Source: AWTP1-13 sp963775835
GTDB taxonomy: Bacteria > Pseudomonadota > Alphaproteobacteria > Rhizobiales > Hyphomicrobiaceae
DNA length: 64,000 nucleotides
Assembly: GCA_963775835.1 (NCBI GenBank)
Contig: CAVZKV010000029.1
Coordinates: 62,001-126,000, forward strand
Direction of reading: 5' to 3'
Of this stretch, positions 28,847 to 38,839 are shown piece by piece. The notes below the pieces were generated by a model. The model searched no databases. It saw only the letters and a list, made by a program, of their open reading frames with translations, and had not been told where the DNA came from. Made by a program: the position numbers and the translations under genes. Each line of letters begins with the position of its first letter. Within the stretch, counting starts at the first letter, position 1.

Positions 28847-31565
28847 GCGGACGCCGATCCTTTCTCGATCGGCGGAACCGGAAGCTCGATGGTAAACACC
28901 GCTCCCGAGCGATCGCTGCGGTTTGCCGCGCTAATGCTGCCCCCGAGGGCTTCGACGAAGCCCCGCGAAATCGCCAAGCCAAGCCCTGTGCCCGCACGCA
29001 CGTGGTCACCTTTCTGCGCCCGATAGAACTTTTCAAAAATGCGCTCCAAGTCCGCGGCCGGGATGCCATCACCTTCATCGAGAACCTGGAGCTTGACGCT
29101 ACCTTGCTGCCGCCAACCCTGAATGCGAACGGTCGTTTCCGCCGGCGCATATTTGGCAGCATTGTCGAGAAGATTAAAAAGTACTTGCTCGAACAGCACC
29201 GCATCGACTTTTAGCATCGGGAGATCCGGGCCAATCTCAACCTCCAGACGATGCTTAAGGAGAATCTTGCTGGCCCGTTCCAACGCGCTACCGACGATCT
29301 CGCCGACGTCATGCAGGGCCGCGTTCGGCACAACCGCACCCAACTCGAGCTTGGTCATATCGAGTAGGTTGGCGATGAATTTATTCAATCGCTCTGACTC
29401 ATCGATGATGGTCGTCAGCAGCTCGGCCTTGGCGTCGTCGCTGCAGGACCTGGAATGATCGCGCAAGGCGCCTGCCGAGCCAAGTACCGCGGCGAGCGGG
29501 GTCTTAAGGTCGTGCGAGATCGAGGTTAGCAGTGCCGAGCGTAGCCTGTCGGTCTCGGCCGTGCGCGTAACCCGATCGATGTCCTCAACCAAGTGCACGC
29601 GTTCGATTGCCAGCGCGCCCTGATCGCTGAGAGCCTCCAGCAGCCGACGCTGGTCGGCGCGCAAAAGGGCGCCAACTTCCTCGCGACAAATGCCGAGAAT
29701 GCCGATCTGCCCACGCCCCGTGCGCATGGGCATGAACAACCATTTGGCCCCCGGAAGCGCCTCCGAATCGCGGCCGGCCTGGCGGTTCTTCTCCCACGCC
29801 CATTTGGCCGCAGCAAGATCGGCCTCGTCCAGTCTGTCTTCCGGCGGGTAGCCGGCCTTGAGCTCGATGGCACCATTTTCGGGGAGCAGCAACACCACTC
29901 GCACCTTGAGCATCGAGGCGATTTGATAAGCCGTGGCCCACAGCACATCGTCGAGCGTGCCCGCGCCGGCGAGCTTGCGGCTGAAGGCATACAGCGACTC
30001 GACCGTGCGAACCCGTTCCTGCGCGGTGACCTTCTGCAGCCAACTGCGCGCTGCCAGATTGGATACGATCACCGCCAAGATGCTGAAAAGCACGAAGGCA
30101 GCAACATTGGTAGGGTCGGTGATCGTGAAGCCGTAGACCGGGGGCAAAAAGAAGAAGTTATAGCTTAGCGAGGCTGCAACGGTCGCGACAAGTGACGGCC
30201 ACAGTCCGTAGCGCACAGCAACACCGACAATGGCGGTTAGAAAGATCAGGTCGACGTTTTCTAGCCCGAAGGCAGGCCGCACAAGCTTGCCGACGGCCAG
30301 TGCTACCGCGACCGCCAGCAAGGCAATGATGTAGGGCACCGGATCGAAGGATCCCGCATTGGCGGCCGTCGCGGCCTTGACTGTTGCCGCCTCGGCGGCG
30401 ATTTGCTCCCCAGCGATCACATGGACGCCGATGTTTCCGGCGCGTCGAACGAGATCGTGCACCACCGACCCATGCAGCATTTCGAACCAACGAGGACGGC
30501 TGGATTTACCGATGATGATATGGGTGGTGTTGTTCTTGCGCGCGAAGTCGAGCACGTCTTCGGCGATGCGCCAGCCGGTCGCCGGGAGCGTGATCGCCTC
30601 CGCCTCCAGGCGCTCGGCAAGACGAAGCGTATGGGCAATGCGGTCGCGTTCGGCTTCCGTTAGATGCGGAGCGCGCCTGGTTTCCACGTATAGCGCCGTC
30701 CAGGGTGCGTGCAACCGATCGGCAAGGCGCTTGGCATAGCGCACGAGGCCGGCAGAGCGTGGGTCTTCGCTGACGCAAACCGAGAATCCGATCGCCCGCG
30801 GCCCACGGGCCCGAGATCGCCCGCGCCCGCATGTGTTCAAGCAGTTGCTCGTCGACCCGCTCGGCGGTTCGCCGCAGAGCCAGCTCCCGCAAGGCCGTGA
30901 GATTGGCGGCGGAAAAATAGTTCTTGAGCGCTCGCTCCGCCTGCTTGGGGATGTAGACCTTGCCTTCTTTGAGACGTTGGATCAGATCGTCGGGCGTCAG
31001 GTCGACAAGCTCGACGGCATCGGCGCGATCGAGAATTGAGTCGGGTATGGTCTCGCGCACGCGCACGTGGGTAATCTGCGCCACTACGTCGTTGAGGCTT
31101 TCGATATGTTGGATGTTTACCGTCGTGTAGACGTCGATGCCGGCATCGAGCAGTTCCTCCACGTCCTGGTAACGCTTGACATGCCGACTGCCCGGGATGT
31201 TGGTATGCGCCAGCTCGTCGACGAGGATCAGGTCCGGTCGCCGTTTCAGCGCGGCGTCGATATCGAACTCGTTGAGAATGCGGTTGATGTAGACGGTTGG
31301 TCTACGTGGGATGACCTCGAGCCCGTCGAGCAGGACTTCGGTCTCCTTGCGACCATGCGTCTCGACGACGCCAACGACGACGTCCACGCCCTCCATTCAA
31401 CTTGGCGCGGGCGGACAGCAACATTTCGTAGGTCTTGCCAACGCCGGGCGCCGCGCCGACAAAAATCTTGAGACGGCCGCGACGCTTCTGATCTTCGCGT
31501 TGCGCCTGAGCAAGTAGGGCTTCGGGCGAGGGACGTCGCTCTGCTGCGCTGCGCTGTTCCGCCAT
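28843..31565 (-). pseudogene. kdpD: KdpD osmosensitive K+ sensor kinase with two one-base insertions
   Basis: All KdpD parts are present across three frames. From ATG 31565: the KdpD N-terminal domain with P-loop GAAPGVGKTYEMLL, then (next frame) MEGVDVVVGVVETHGRKETE, LDLVDELAHTN-type Walker B and NVDVYTTVN-type region; then (third frame) the USP-like domain VCVSEDPRSAGLVRYAKRLA, four membrane helices around AVALAVGKLVRPAF to VAAFVLFSILAVIV, a GAF domain, and the kinase with SISHDLKTPLAAVLGS and GTGLGLAISRG. Extra bases lie near 31396-31397 and 30780-30781. Both are single-base duplications. As read, no frame encodes a complete sensor, but the 28843-30840 frame could still give USP, membrane and kinase parts. 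Confidence 0.9.
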
Positions 31566-31610
31566 TGGCAATCGTCTTCATCAGTGGCCAGACCAGGGGC
31601 CCGCACCCAC

Positions 31611-32216
31611 TCAGCCCCCGGCCAAGCGGTCGAACGCCCGCTTAAGGTTGAGCACATTCACGCGCGGCTCGCCGATCAGGCCCAGCATACCGCCCTTCGC
31701 TGTGTTGGTTGACCAGGTCGCGGATGCGATCCTCCGGCATATTGCGCGCCTTGGCCACGCGTGTCACCTGGAACGGAGCCGCCTCCGGCGAGATGTCGGG
31801 ATCCAGGCCGCTGCCCGACGTGGCCACAAGGTCAATGGGAATGCTAGCGTGGGATTTTCCGCCTGCAACTTCTCCATATCGGCTTTGACGCGCTCGAAGA
31901 GGGCCTTGTTTGTGGGACCAAGGTTCGCTCCCGCCGAATTGGCGGCATTGTAAGGCGCATCGACGGCTTTGCTTAAGTCGTTGGGATCGGGTTTGGTGGA
32001 CGCGGAAGGTCGCCAGTGAAAATACTTGGCATCGGCGAAAAGCTGCCCGATCAGCTCCGAACCAATGACATTGCCGTCCTTGATGATCAGGCTGCCGTTT
32101 GCCTGATATGGAAATAAGACCTGTGTCCCGCCCGCGATTGCCACGGGATAAAGGAGGCTGGTGATCGGGGTCAAGGCGATGAGGAGAATGATCGGCGGGC
32201 GGAGTTCCTTGACCAT
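31611..32216 (-). pseudogene. kdpC: KdpC subunit of the K+-transporting ATPase, two frameshifts
   Basis: Starts at 32216 (MVKELRPPIILLIALTPITS), with the single N-terminal helix of KdpC, then SLIIKDGNVIGSELIGQLF and YFHWRPSAS. After AENPT a one-base deletion near 31848 shifts the frame; SIPIDLVATSGSGLDPDISP and AAPFQVTRVAKARN continue in the next frame. After NQHSEGR an extra A near 31689 shifts again; MLGLIGEPRVNVLNL follows and ends at the stop at 31611-31613. The restored length of about 200 residues suits KdpC. KdpC stabilises ATP binding in the KdpFABC complex; with kdpA and most of kdpB gone it has no partner. Confidence 0.88.
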
Positions 32217-32227
32217 TGTTGTGTTCC

Positions 32228-32966
32228 TTATGCGAGATGCAGGGTTGTGACCACCAGATCGATGGCCTGGATGCCAGCAAACGGCACAACGCTACCGGAT
32301 CGGTAGACGAGAAGGTTTCGCCGTACCAGCGGGCCGGCACCGATCGGATGGTACGCCACGCCACTTAGCGCAATTAGGATCGAGCCTATGACGATCAGCG
32401 CGTTAAAGATGATGGCCGACAAGATTGCGCTTTGCGGGTTGGCGAGGTTCATGACGCTTAGCGCCTACAGCTGCGGGTAGAAGGCCAGGAAGATCGCGGG
32501 AATGATCGCGAAGTACTTGGCCCCATCGTTGCAATCGAGAACGTCGTCAGCGCTCCGCGCGCCATGTGCAGCTGCTTGCGCGCCGCCTGCGTGGGGCCCC
32601 GTGTTCATGGCGACGCCGACGTCGGCCTGAGCGACTGCCGGCGCGTCGTTGGTGCCGTTACCGCACATGGCGACCAACTTGCCCTTGGCCTGCTCGTCGC
32701 GGATCTGACGCAGCCTGTCCTCCGGCGTCGCCTGGGCCAGGAAAATCGTCCACGCCGGCCTCCGCGGCGATCGCCGTGGCCGTGGTCGGGTTGTCACCGG
32801 TGATCATATGGTGCGGATGCCCATGCGCCGCAGCTCGGCAAAGCGCTCGCGGATGCCGCCCTTGACGATATCCTTGAGATGGGTGACGCCAAGCAACCTG
32901 CCATCGCGGGCCACGGCGAGGGGTGTGCCGCCCGCCTTTGCGATCTCATCGGCGATGCCAGCCGGC
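32228..32966 (-). pseudogene. kdpB: KdpB K+-transporting ATPase subunit, C-terminal remnant with many lesions
   Basis: About the last third of KdpB survives. Readable pieces in order: GIADEIAKAGGTPLAVARDG, LGVTHLKDIVKGGIRERF, MGIRTI, ITGDNPTTATAIAAEAGVDD (after a one-base deletion), LAQATPEDRLRQIRDEQAKG, then CGNGTNDAPAVAQADVGVAM. The P-type ATPase hinge GDGTNDAP has Asn for the first Asp. About 30 residues covering the AREAGNMVDLDS to TRGALTTFS region are lost, AKYFAIIPAIFLAFYPQL follows, an in-frame TAG sits at 32462-32464, and MNLANPQSAILSAIIFNAL to the end completes the C-terminus. The phosphorylation-site half and kdpA are absent upstream. The pump is not functional. Confidence 0.88.
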
Positions 32967-33603
32967 GCAATTCCACACGGAATTCAAACGTCACACCTCC
33001 AATCTATTTGCCGGGCCGCTCTTAATGGCGGCCTCCCGCACAAGGAGGATCGATCCTGTTCTCGCGGGCTCTTGGCGCTAGACACGCAGGCCGATGCCAC
33101 CGACCGTACAGGCCGCGGCGCGCCGACCCGGCGGCGGCGTTGCTTGTTAGCGCTTCAGGTCGCACGGAAAGGGCGTCGGCACCGGATCCGAGCCATGTCA
33201 CGGCTATCCCCGAATAAAGGCTTGCTGCGTACCTGCCCGAACTTTGCACGCGGCCAAATGGGGTAAGCGTTGCGTCTGGGGGAAAGATTGGTCTCAGAGG
33301 GCGAGCAGCAGGGCCACACGGAAGATCGCTTTGCGACTGAGGGAGTGTCACAGACGTGTCCGATCCAGGCGAGGGGGGAGCCTAGGATCGGGTGTGGCCC
33401 TGCGCCAACCCGCACCGATGTGGCTTGTCTACGGTCTCGAACCTCGCCAATCCATCCGGATAAATGTCGATCCCGTCACGGAAGAGTACGGATCATTCAG
33501 GCGGCGAAGCCGTGCGGGCCAGGGGCAAAGGTACCGAGCTGGCACACGCCGGCCGCGCGGCGGCAAGCTTGCCGCCGGCGCTGGGGCGCCCTGTCCTAGC
33601 CGG
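32967..33603. other. Junction stretch upstream of the kdpB remnant
   Basis: About 640 bases with no supported gene. kdpA and the first two thirds of kdpB would be expected here on the reverse strand, but neither can be found, so a deletion breakpoint lies near 32966. The bases between 33000 and 33600 have several short open frames with no family resemblance. Confidence 0.5.
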
Positions 33604-35772
33604 TTAGTGTGCCAAGGGATCGGGCCGCAGTTGGAAGTGTACGACGCGCGGCTTACTGCCCTTGCCACCTTCCATCAGCCAGGGCGCCCGATCGCCGCTC
33701 GTCGTCCACAGTCCGCGACCCTTCCAGCCGGCACTGGGATCGTCGATGCGCCCATCAAAGCCTTTGGCGTAAAAGCCCAACGGATACGGCACCCGCAATA
33801 CGATCATCCTGCCATCCTTGAAGGCGATCAGACCATCATTGAGATTTCCCGTTGACATTGGCACGTCCTCGCCGAGGCCAAAGGTGTTGTGCTGATCGAC
33901 CCACGAATAGTAGCTCGCCTCCGCACTGTTCTCGCCGATGCCCGGGAAGCCCGGGCCCGGATACTGGTAGAACGACCACCCCTCCTTACAATGATCCCCC
34001 GTTGCGGTTGGCCCGTTCAGCGGACCCTTGCACTGGCGCCGGTCAAAGCTACCGATATGGCCGCTTCCCAACGACACCCAAACAACGCCCTGCTTGTCGA
34101 TGTCACCGCCGCGCGGAGCGAAGCCGGGTGCCGGAACGTAGTAGATTTCGGCCAGCGCCGTCGCAGGCGGGTTGGGCCCCGGGTCGAGTCGCAGCACGGC
34201 GCCGCGGCCAGCGAACACGCCGACCGTATACCAGACGGAGCCGTCGACGGGGCTCGGCATCACCGCGTAGGGGCCCGAGCCGGCCGTGATGCGTAAATCT
34301 TTGGTCGCGTCAATCGGCTGGCCCGGCTCGATGTAGTCGTCGCGTTTGCCGTTACCATTGCTGTCGAGCACGAAGGCGGTCCAACCCTGCGAGGCCGCCG
34401 CGTCACCGGTCTCATCAAACCGCTTGCTGTTGAACCAACCTGCGACTTGCCCACTACCGCTGGTCCAGATCGTGTCGTCGCGATCGTAACCAAACTGCAG
34501 GTGGTGCGACCCGAAGCAAGTATCAACAAAGCTGTATTTCATCGTCTTGGGGTCGAGAATGGCGAGTTGGCGCACGTTCTTCTCGATTGGGAACAGCTTG
34601 GCCGACGGGTGACTGGATCCTTGCTTGCAAAAGTCGGGATTGATGGGGCCGCGGATTGCCGCCGCCAGCCAGACGCGGCCCTTCTTGTCGAACATCGCGT
34701 TGTGATTATTCACCTTCGAGTTCCACAGCTTCTCCTCACCCCAATAGGGTGAGGGCTGCATCGGCTTCTCGATTGCGGCATGTCCGGGTCCGAGCGCTTC
34801 TGGGGTATTCTCATCGCGCACCGGGGCCTTGAAGGCGCTGACCGTGTGCGTGTTGGGATCGAGGATCGGCAGGAGATCGGTAGCGTATTCCGGCGAGCCG
34901 AACAGCGGACCGTTGGCATTGACGGTGGGATAGCGGCGGTCCGAGGCGATGAGATCGTGGAGATAGGTCTTCGGGTCGCCCCATTCCCAGCTCGTCACCA
35001 CGATATTGCGCTCGACCCCCTGCGGACGCGGTGGTTTGCTGTGTGGCAGCTCGCCCTTGGCGATCCGGTCCGTCCAATCCCCAAAATACCGGAACGGTAC
35101 CCCACCTAGATAGCCGGCGAGCGGGTTCACCATCAGCGGTGCCGCCTGTCCCGACTGCACGCGGCGCATCCATGCCTCTTCGCCCGATTTGAACGTCCCG
35201 AGCGTAGCGGGTAGCGTGCGGGTGGATAGTTGTCCCAATTGATGACAACCCACGCACGCCCGGTTCTTCACCACCGCCAACCATTCGCTCTGGGTGATCT
35301 TTTCGGGGATGTCGCTCGTGCCACCGAACGCGCTCGCGTCGGGAATCTTCAGCAGCGAATACCAGTAGATGGCCGGATAGACGCGCGCGGCCTCCGCCTC
35401 GTCACGCGCCGGCACGGCGGTCAGGTTGAGAAGCTGACCCGGTTCGCCATTCGCCTTTGGCGCATCGGCAAGCCCGTAGCCGCGCACCCAAACTTGGTAT
35501 CTGGCCCTTGGCAAGTCAGGGACAACATAGCGACCCGCATCGTCCGTCACGACGATCCTGGCGAACTTTGTTGGCAAATCATTGGTCTCGGCGATGACCC
35601 AGACGCCCGCTTCCGGACCGTTCGGTCCCCGCACGACGCCGCCAATGTCGTCGCCATCGATCACGACCTGGCCGCTGCCGGCCTGCTGCGCCTGCGCGAC
35701 GGGTGCGGCACCAAGACCAAGCGCAAAGGCGATGGCCGCGTGGCCAAGGGACTGGGTGCCGATACCCCTCAT
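33604..35772 (-). CDS. Exported single-heme beta-propeller protein with a carboxypeptidase-regulatory-like domain
   Basis: 722 residues, ATG 35772 with AGGAGG five bases upstream. A signal peptide (LGHAAIAFALGLGAAPVAQA) is followed by a carboxypeptidase-regulatory-like beta-sandwich (GGVVRGPNGPEAGVWVIAET to YQVWVRGYGL). A c-type heme motif CVGCH sits at residues 173-177 (NRACVGCHQLGQ). The rest is a propeller of the streptogramin-lyase/YncE type with repeated strands such as AMFDKKGRVWLAAAI, LQFGYDRDDTIWTSGSG and PSPVDGSVWYTVGVF. One covalent heme plus a substrate-binding propeller suggests a periplasmic redox or binding enzyme; homologues are listed as hypothetical. It is transcribed away from the NicO-like gene at 36157, sharing a 384-base intergenic region. 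Confidence 0.82.
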   Translation of the reverse strand: MRGIGTQSLGHAAIAFALGLGAAPVAQAQQAGSGQVVIDGDDIGGVVRGPNGPEAGVWVIAETNDLPTKFARIVVTDDAGRYVVPDLPRARYQVWVRGYGLADAPKANGEPGQLLNLTAVPARDEAEAARVYPAIYWYSLLKIPDASAFGGTSDIPEKITQSEWLAVVKNRACVGCHQLGQLSTRTLPATLGTFKSGEEAWMRRVQSGQAAPLMVNPLAGYLGGVPFRYFGDWTDRIAKGELPHSKPPRPQGVERNIVVTSWEWGDPKTYLHDLIASDRRYPTVNANGPLFGSPEYATDLLPILDPNTHTVSAFKAPVRDENTPEALGPGHAAIEKPMQPSPYWGEEKLWNSKVNNHNAMFDKKGRVWLAAAIRGPINPDFCKQGSSHPSAKLFPIEKNVRQLAILDPKTMKYSFVDTCFGSHHLQFGYDRDDTIWTSGSGQVAGWFNSKRFDETGDAAASQGWTAFVLDSNGNGKRDDYIEPGQPIDATKDLRITAGSGPYAVMPSPVDGSVWYTVGVFAGRGAVLRLDPGPNPPATALAEIYYVPAPGFAPRGGDIDKQGVVWVSLGSGHIGSFDRRQCKGPLNGPTATGDHCKEGWSFYQYPGPGFPGIGENSAEASYYSWVDQHNTFGLGEDVPMSTGNLNDGLIAFKDGRMIVLRVPYPLGFYAKGFDGRIDDPSAGWKGRGLWTTSGDRAPWLMEGGKGSKPRVVHFQLRPDPLAH

Positions 35773-36156
35773 TTTGTCCTCCTACGCCGTTCCCCCTGCG
35801 ATGTCCGAAAAAGACCACAGTCAGCCGAGGGCACCAAGCACGCCGCGCACGCCACTGCCGCCGCCATCACCGTGCGTCCTCGAAGGGGGTCGTTCCTGCC
35901 TGCGACGCAAGAACGGGCCGCGCGACCTCCTGTTGCGTCATTGCCGTCGGTTACCGTCCTCGCGGCAAAGGCCTATTCGTAAGGGTCAGCCTATAAGAGT
36001 TGCCGGCAGGGGGCCAGCACGGGCTTTCTTCGGAAAATTCGGCAGCGCTCCGCCCGCGTCGGGCGAGCACGGCTGCACCTTGCCGCTCCGCGGCGCACCT
36101 CACACTGGCGACTTTCGGGCTTTGGCAATCGCGCTGAAGCCCCCTACAATGCCGGC
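35773..36156. promoter_or_regulatory. Divergent intergenic region between the heme-propeller and NicO-like genes
   Basis: A 384-base spacer between two divergent genes, so both promoters must lie here. I see no cobalamin or nickel riboswitch consensus and no clear inverted repeat. Promoter boxes could not be assigned with confidence. Confidence 0.45.
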
Positions 36157-36966
36157 ATGATCGACGGGGCCATGAATTTCTTCTCCTTGCTGTTGCTTGG
36201 CCTCTTCCTTGGGATGCGGCATGCGACGGATGCCGATCACATTGTCGCGATCGCAACCATCGTTAGTCGGCAGCGCACCATGCGCGGCTCCATGCTGATC
36301 GGCGCGGCCTGGGGCGTCGGCCACAGCATTACGGTGATGGTCGTGGGCGGTGCGATCATTCTATTTGGCGTCGTCATCCCGCCCTGGCTTGGCCTTTCCA
36401 TGGAGTTTGCCGTTGGGCTGATGCTAGTGGTGCTGGGCATCCTCACGCTCACCGGACTGGGACGCGGCCTCGTCGGCGGTCGCGGAGGACAAGCGCACGA
36501 CCACATCCACACGCACGGGGATTACGTGCATCGCCATCGGCATGGTCATGCCCCGCAATCCCACGGCCACGCCGACGACCAAACGCCCTTAGCCGCGCTC
36601 GACCGCAGCTGGCTCGGCGGGTTGCCGCTCTACCAGTGGCTGCGCCCTTTTACGGTCGGCCTGGTGCACGGCCTAGCCGGATCGGCCGCCATCGCCTTGC
36701 TGGTCGTCACCATCATCCGCGACCCAATTCTCGCATTGGCCTACCTATTTCTGTTCGGCGTCGGCACGGTCGGCGGCATGATGTTGATCACGCTACTGCT
36801 GGTGGCACCCTTCGCGCTCACGTCGGTGAACCTACCACGGTTCAACTGGCAGCTTGGCGTTGCCTCGGGCCTCGTTAGCTTCGCTTTCGGATTGTTTCTC
36901 ATCTACGACATCGGCTTCGCCGAGGGGGGCCTATTTAGCGACAATCCGATCTGGCAGCCGCACTGA
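36157..36966 (+). CDS. NicO/NiCoT-like nickel/cobalt transporter
   Basis: A 269-residue inner-membrane protein with about six helices. The signature FLGMRHATDADHIVAIATI in the first helices corresponds to the HAFDADHI-type metal-selectivity motif of nickel/cobalt permeases. A cytoplasmic or periplasmic loop near residues 105-145 is very His-rich (DHIHTHGDYVHRHRHGH). C-terminal helices include FTVGLVHGLAGSAAIALLV and FGVGTVGGMMLITLLLV. Direction of transport (uptake or export) cannot be told from sequence. A second, different NicO-family gene lies at 41046-41855, so the cluster is bracketed by two metal transporters. Confidence 0.8.
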   Translation: MIDGAMNFFSLLLLGLFLGMRHATDADHIVAIATIVSRQRTMRGSMLIGAAWGVGHSITVMVVGGAIILFGVVIPPWLGLSMEFAVGLMLVVLGILTLTGLGRGLVGGRGGQAHDHIHTHGDYVHRHRHGHAPQSHGHADDQTPLAALDRSWLGGLPLYQWLRPFTVGLVHGLAGSAAIALLVVTIIRDPILALAYLFLFGVGTVGGMMLITLLLVAPFALTSVNLPRFNWQLGVASGLVSFAFGLFLIYDIGFAEGGLFSDNPIWQPH

Positions 36967-37194
36967 CGCCGATCCGGCATTGCCCAGGCGGCGCGAGGTG
37001 GTACCGGCAGAGGGCCGGGCTGGGCGGCGACAGTGCGGCTGCGATTTTCGCTCGGGGCAGAAACCACATGTTGACCTGCGCGCGATCGCGGGCGTAACGT
37101 TCCTCGACAGCCCCACAACCCGTTCGCCCGGGAGAGACCCATCCCCACGATCGGCGTCCCAGGCCCTCGGCCAATCCTGCTGACGAGTACCGTT

Positions 37195-37698
37195 TTGGTT
37201 CTCGCCGGACTGGTCGTGCTTGGCTGGCGACATGAGCTGCGCTCGGGCGCGAGCCCGTCGGCGCCGCCGATTGCCTCGCAAAGATCTGAGCCGCGGGCGC
37301 TCTCCGCCGAAGAGGAGCGTTACGCGGCGGCCCTATGGGAAATCCACCGCGAGGTGACGCCATCGGCGGTGGCCATGAGCTTCGCGGGCATCATCCATGA
37401 AACGGGCAGCCACAATAAAGATCAACTCGAGCGGAAGATCTCGCCGGTGGCGACGTTCTTCTTAGACGCGGAAAGGCGGGTTCGCGCCTTGGGTGTGCCG
37501 CCGGCGTTATCGCAAGTGCACAATCAGTACGTCGAAGCGATGGTCCTCTACCGCCAAGCCAGCAATGACATGCTCGCGTACGCCAGGGACGGTGAACGTC
37601 AGCATCTGATCGACGCCCATGACATGAGCATCACCGCCTCGCAAGCGATACTGCGCGCGGGCGAGGTCCTGTGGCCGGGGCAGTACAAACCACACTGA
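37195..37698 (+). CDS. Small membrane-anchored hypothetical protein
   Basis: 167 residues from a TTG at 37195; the frame is open upstream through PRPILLTSTV, so the true start may be earlier. A hydrophobic N-terminal helix (VLAGLVVLGW, longer if extended) is followed by a soluble, helical domain: AEEERYAAALWEIHREVTP, then SFAGIIHETGSHNKDQLERK and VPPALSQVHNQYVEAMVLY. The domain is predicted helical and periplasmic. I do not recognise the family. It precedes the metallo-beta-lactamase-fold gene by 77 bases on the same strand, and may share its transcript. Confidence 0.6.
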   Translation: MVLAGLVVLGWRHELRSGASPSAPPIASQRSEPRALSAEEERYAAALWEIHREVTPSAVAMSFAGIIHETGSHNKDQLERKISPVATFFLDAERRVRALGVPPALSQVHNQYVEAMVLYRQASNDMLAYARDGERQHLIDAHDMSITASQAILRAGEVLWPGQYKPH

Positions 37699-37775
37699 GC
37701 CATCAACAGCCTGCCGGAGAACGAACTTCGCAGACCTAACCCCCAACTGAAATCCTTGATTAAGGGAGGAAGCAA

Positions 37776-38777
37776 ATGACGAGGCTTGGACGGAAACTGC
37801 AATTGTTTGCGTCGTTCCTCGCAGCATCTGCGCTGCTTGCGGTCCTTGGCGGGGCCGTTGCCCAGGCCCAGGCGCCGGTCTGTTCGGTTTGGTTGATTGA
37901 GAGCAGCCGCTTCATGAAAGTGCCGTTCGGCGCCTTCATGCCGGACCGTGCCTTCGTGCCCGGCAGCACCAATCCGAACAACAATATTCCAACCGTCGAC
38001 CTGCCGGTTAACATCGGCGTGATCAAGTGCGGCAGCGAGCTGATCCTGTACGATACCGGCTGGAAGCAGCAGGACTACCTCAAGATGACCGGGTCGGAGC
38101 ATTGGGCTCCGATCGGCGAACAGCTCAAGGTCCTGGGCTTCAATGCCGCCGACGTCACCAAGGTGGTTATCGGCCATGCCCACTGGGATCACGCCGGCCA
38201 GCTGTCCGATCTCCCCAATGCCGTGCTCTACGTGCAAAAGCAGGAGCTGGCCGCGATCGAGTGGGCCCTGAACTACCCAGAAAAGCACATCAGGGCGATC
38301 AACTCCGATCCGGGCGGCTGCAACCGGACGCCGGCGTGTGGCTACATGCCGCTGACAATGGAGGAGGTCTACGGCAAAGTGCTCAAGGGCAAGGCCGTGG
38401 TCGTTGATGGCGAGTTGCAAATCGCCCCCGGTGTGGTGATCCATCCGGCTTACCGGGCCCACACCGCAGGCTCGCAGCTGCTCGAAGTACCGACCAGCAT
38501 CGGCAAACTGGTGTTCGGCTCCGATGCCTTCTCGTCCTACGAGGCGATTCGGGACTGGATGGTGGCCAACGTGCAGCAGACCGACTCGGTTCAGCAATTC
38601 CTCGCCTACGAGCGCTGTTACAAGATCACCGGTGGCTATGAGAACTGCATCGCTGCCCATGAGCCTTTAAGCTACACGGAGAAATACCCAATCACGAAAA
38701 ACTCGTGGGTGGCCTTGAACGGTGGGCGCATGGCGGAAATCGCCTTGGCGCCCGGCGAAAAGTCGCGCAAGCCCTGA
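37776..38777 (+). CDS. Exported metallo-beta-lactamase-fold hydrolase (lactonase-like)
   Basis: 333 residues; ATG 37776 is preceded by AGGGAGGA at 37763-37770. Residues 1-32 are a signal peptide (SFLAASALLAVLGGAVAQAQA). The zinc motif HAHWDH spans H134-H139, with further ligands in the AYRAHTAGSQ and FGSDAFSS segments. The arrangement FGAFMPD, then SNIPTVDLPVNIGVI-type strands, resembles N-acyl-homoserine-lactonase-like proteins of the MBL superfamily more than beta-lactamases, but substrate cannot be assigned. Paired Cys residues (CNRTPAC, YERCYKITGGYENC) suit an oxidising periplasm. Likely cotranscribed with the next two genes. Confidence 0.85.
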   Translation: MTRLGRKLQLFASFLAASALLAVLGGAVAQAQAPVCSVWLIESSRFMKVPFGAFMPDRAFVPGSTNPNNNIPTVDLPVNIGVIKCGSELILYDTGWKQQDYLKMTGSEHWAPIGEQLKVLGFNAADVTKVVIGHAHWDHAGQLSDLPNAVLYVQKQELAAIEWALNYPEKHIRAINSDPGGCNRTPACGYMPLTMEEVYGKVLKGKAVVVDGELQIAPGVVIHPAYRAHTAGSQLLEVPTSIGKLVFGSDAFSSYEAIRDWMVANVQQTDSVQQFLAYERCYKITGGYENCIAAHEPLSYTEKYPITKNSWVALNGGRMAEIALAPGEKSRKP

Positions 38778-38839
38778 GGCGAGGAGCGCGAGATGCATGG
38801 AGCGGCGCGGGTCTCGGGCCCCCGCCGCACCCTTGTGGG

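Noticed and set aside
35773..36156. Cobalamin or nickel riboswitch before the NicO-like gene
   Set aside because: I looked for the B12-box and the NiCo four-way junction pattern and saw neither.
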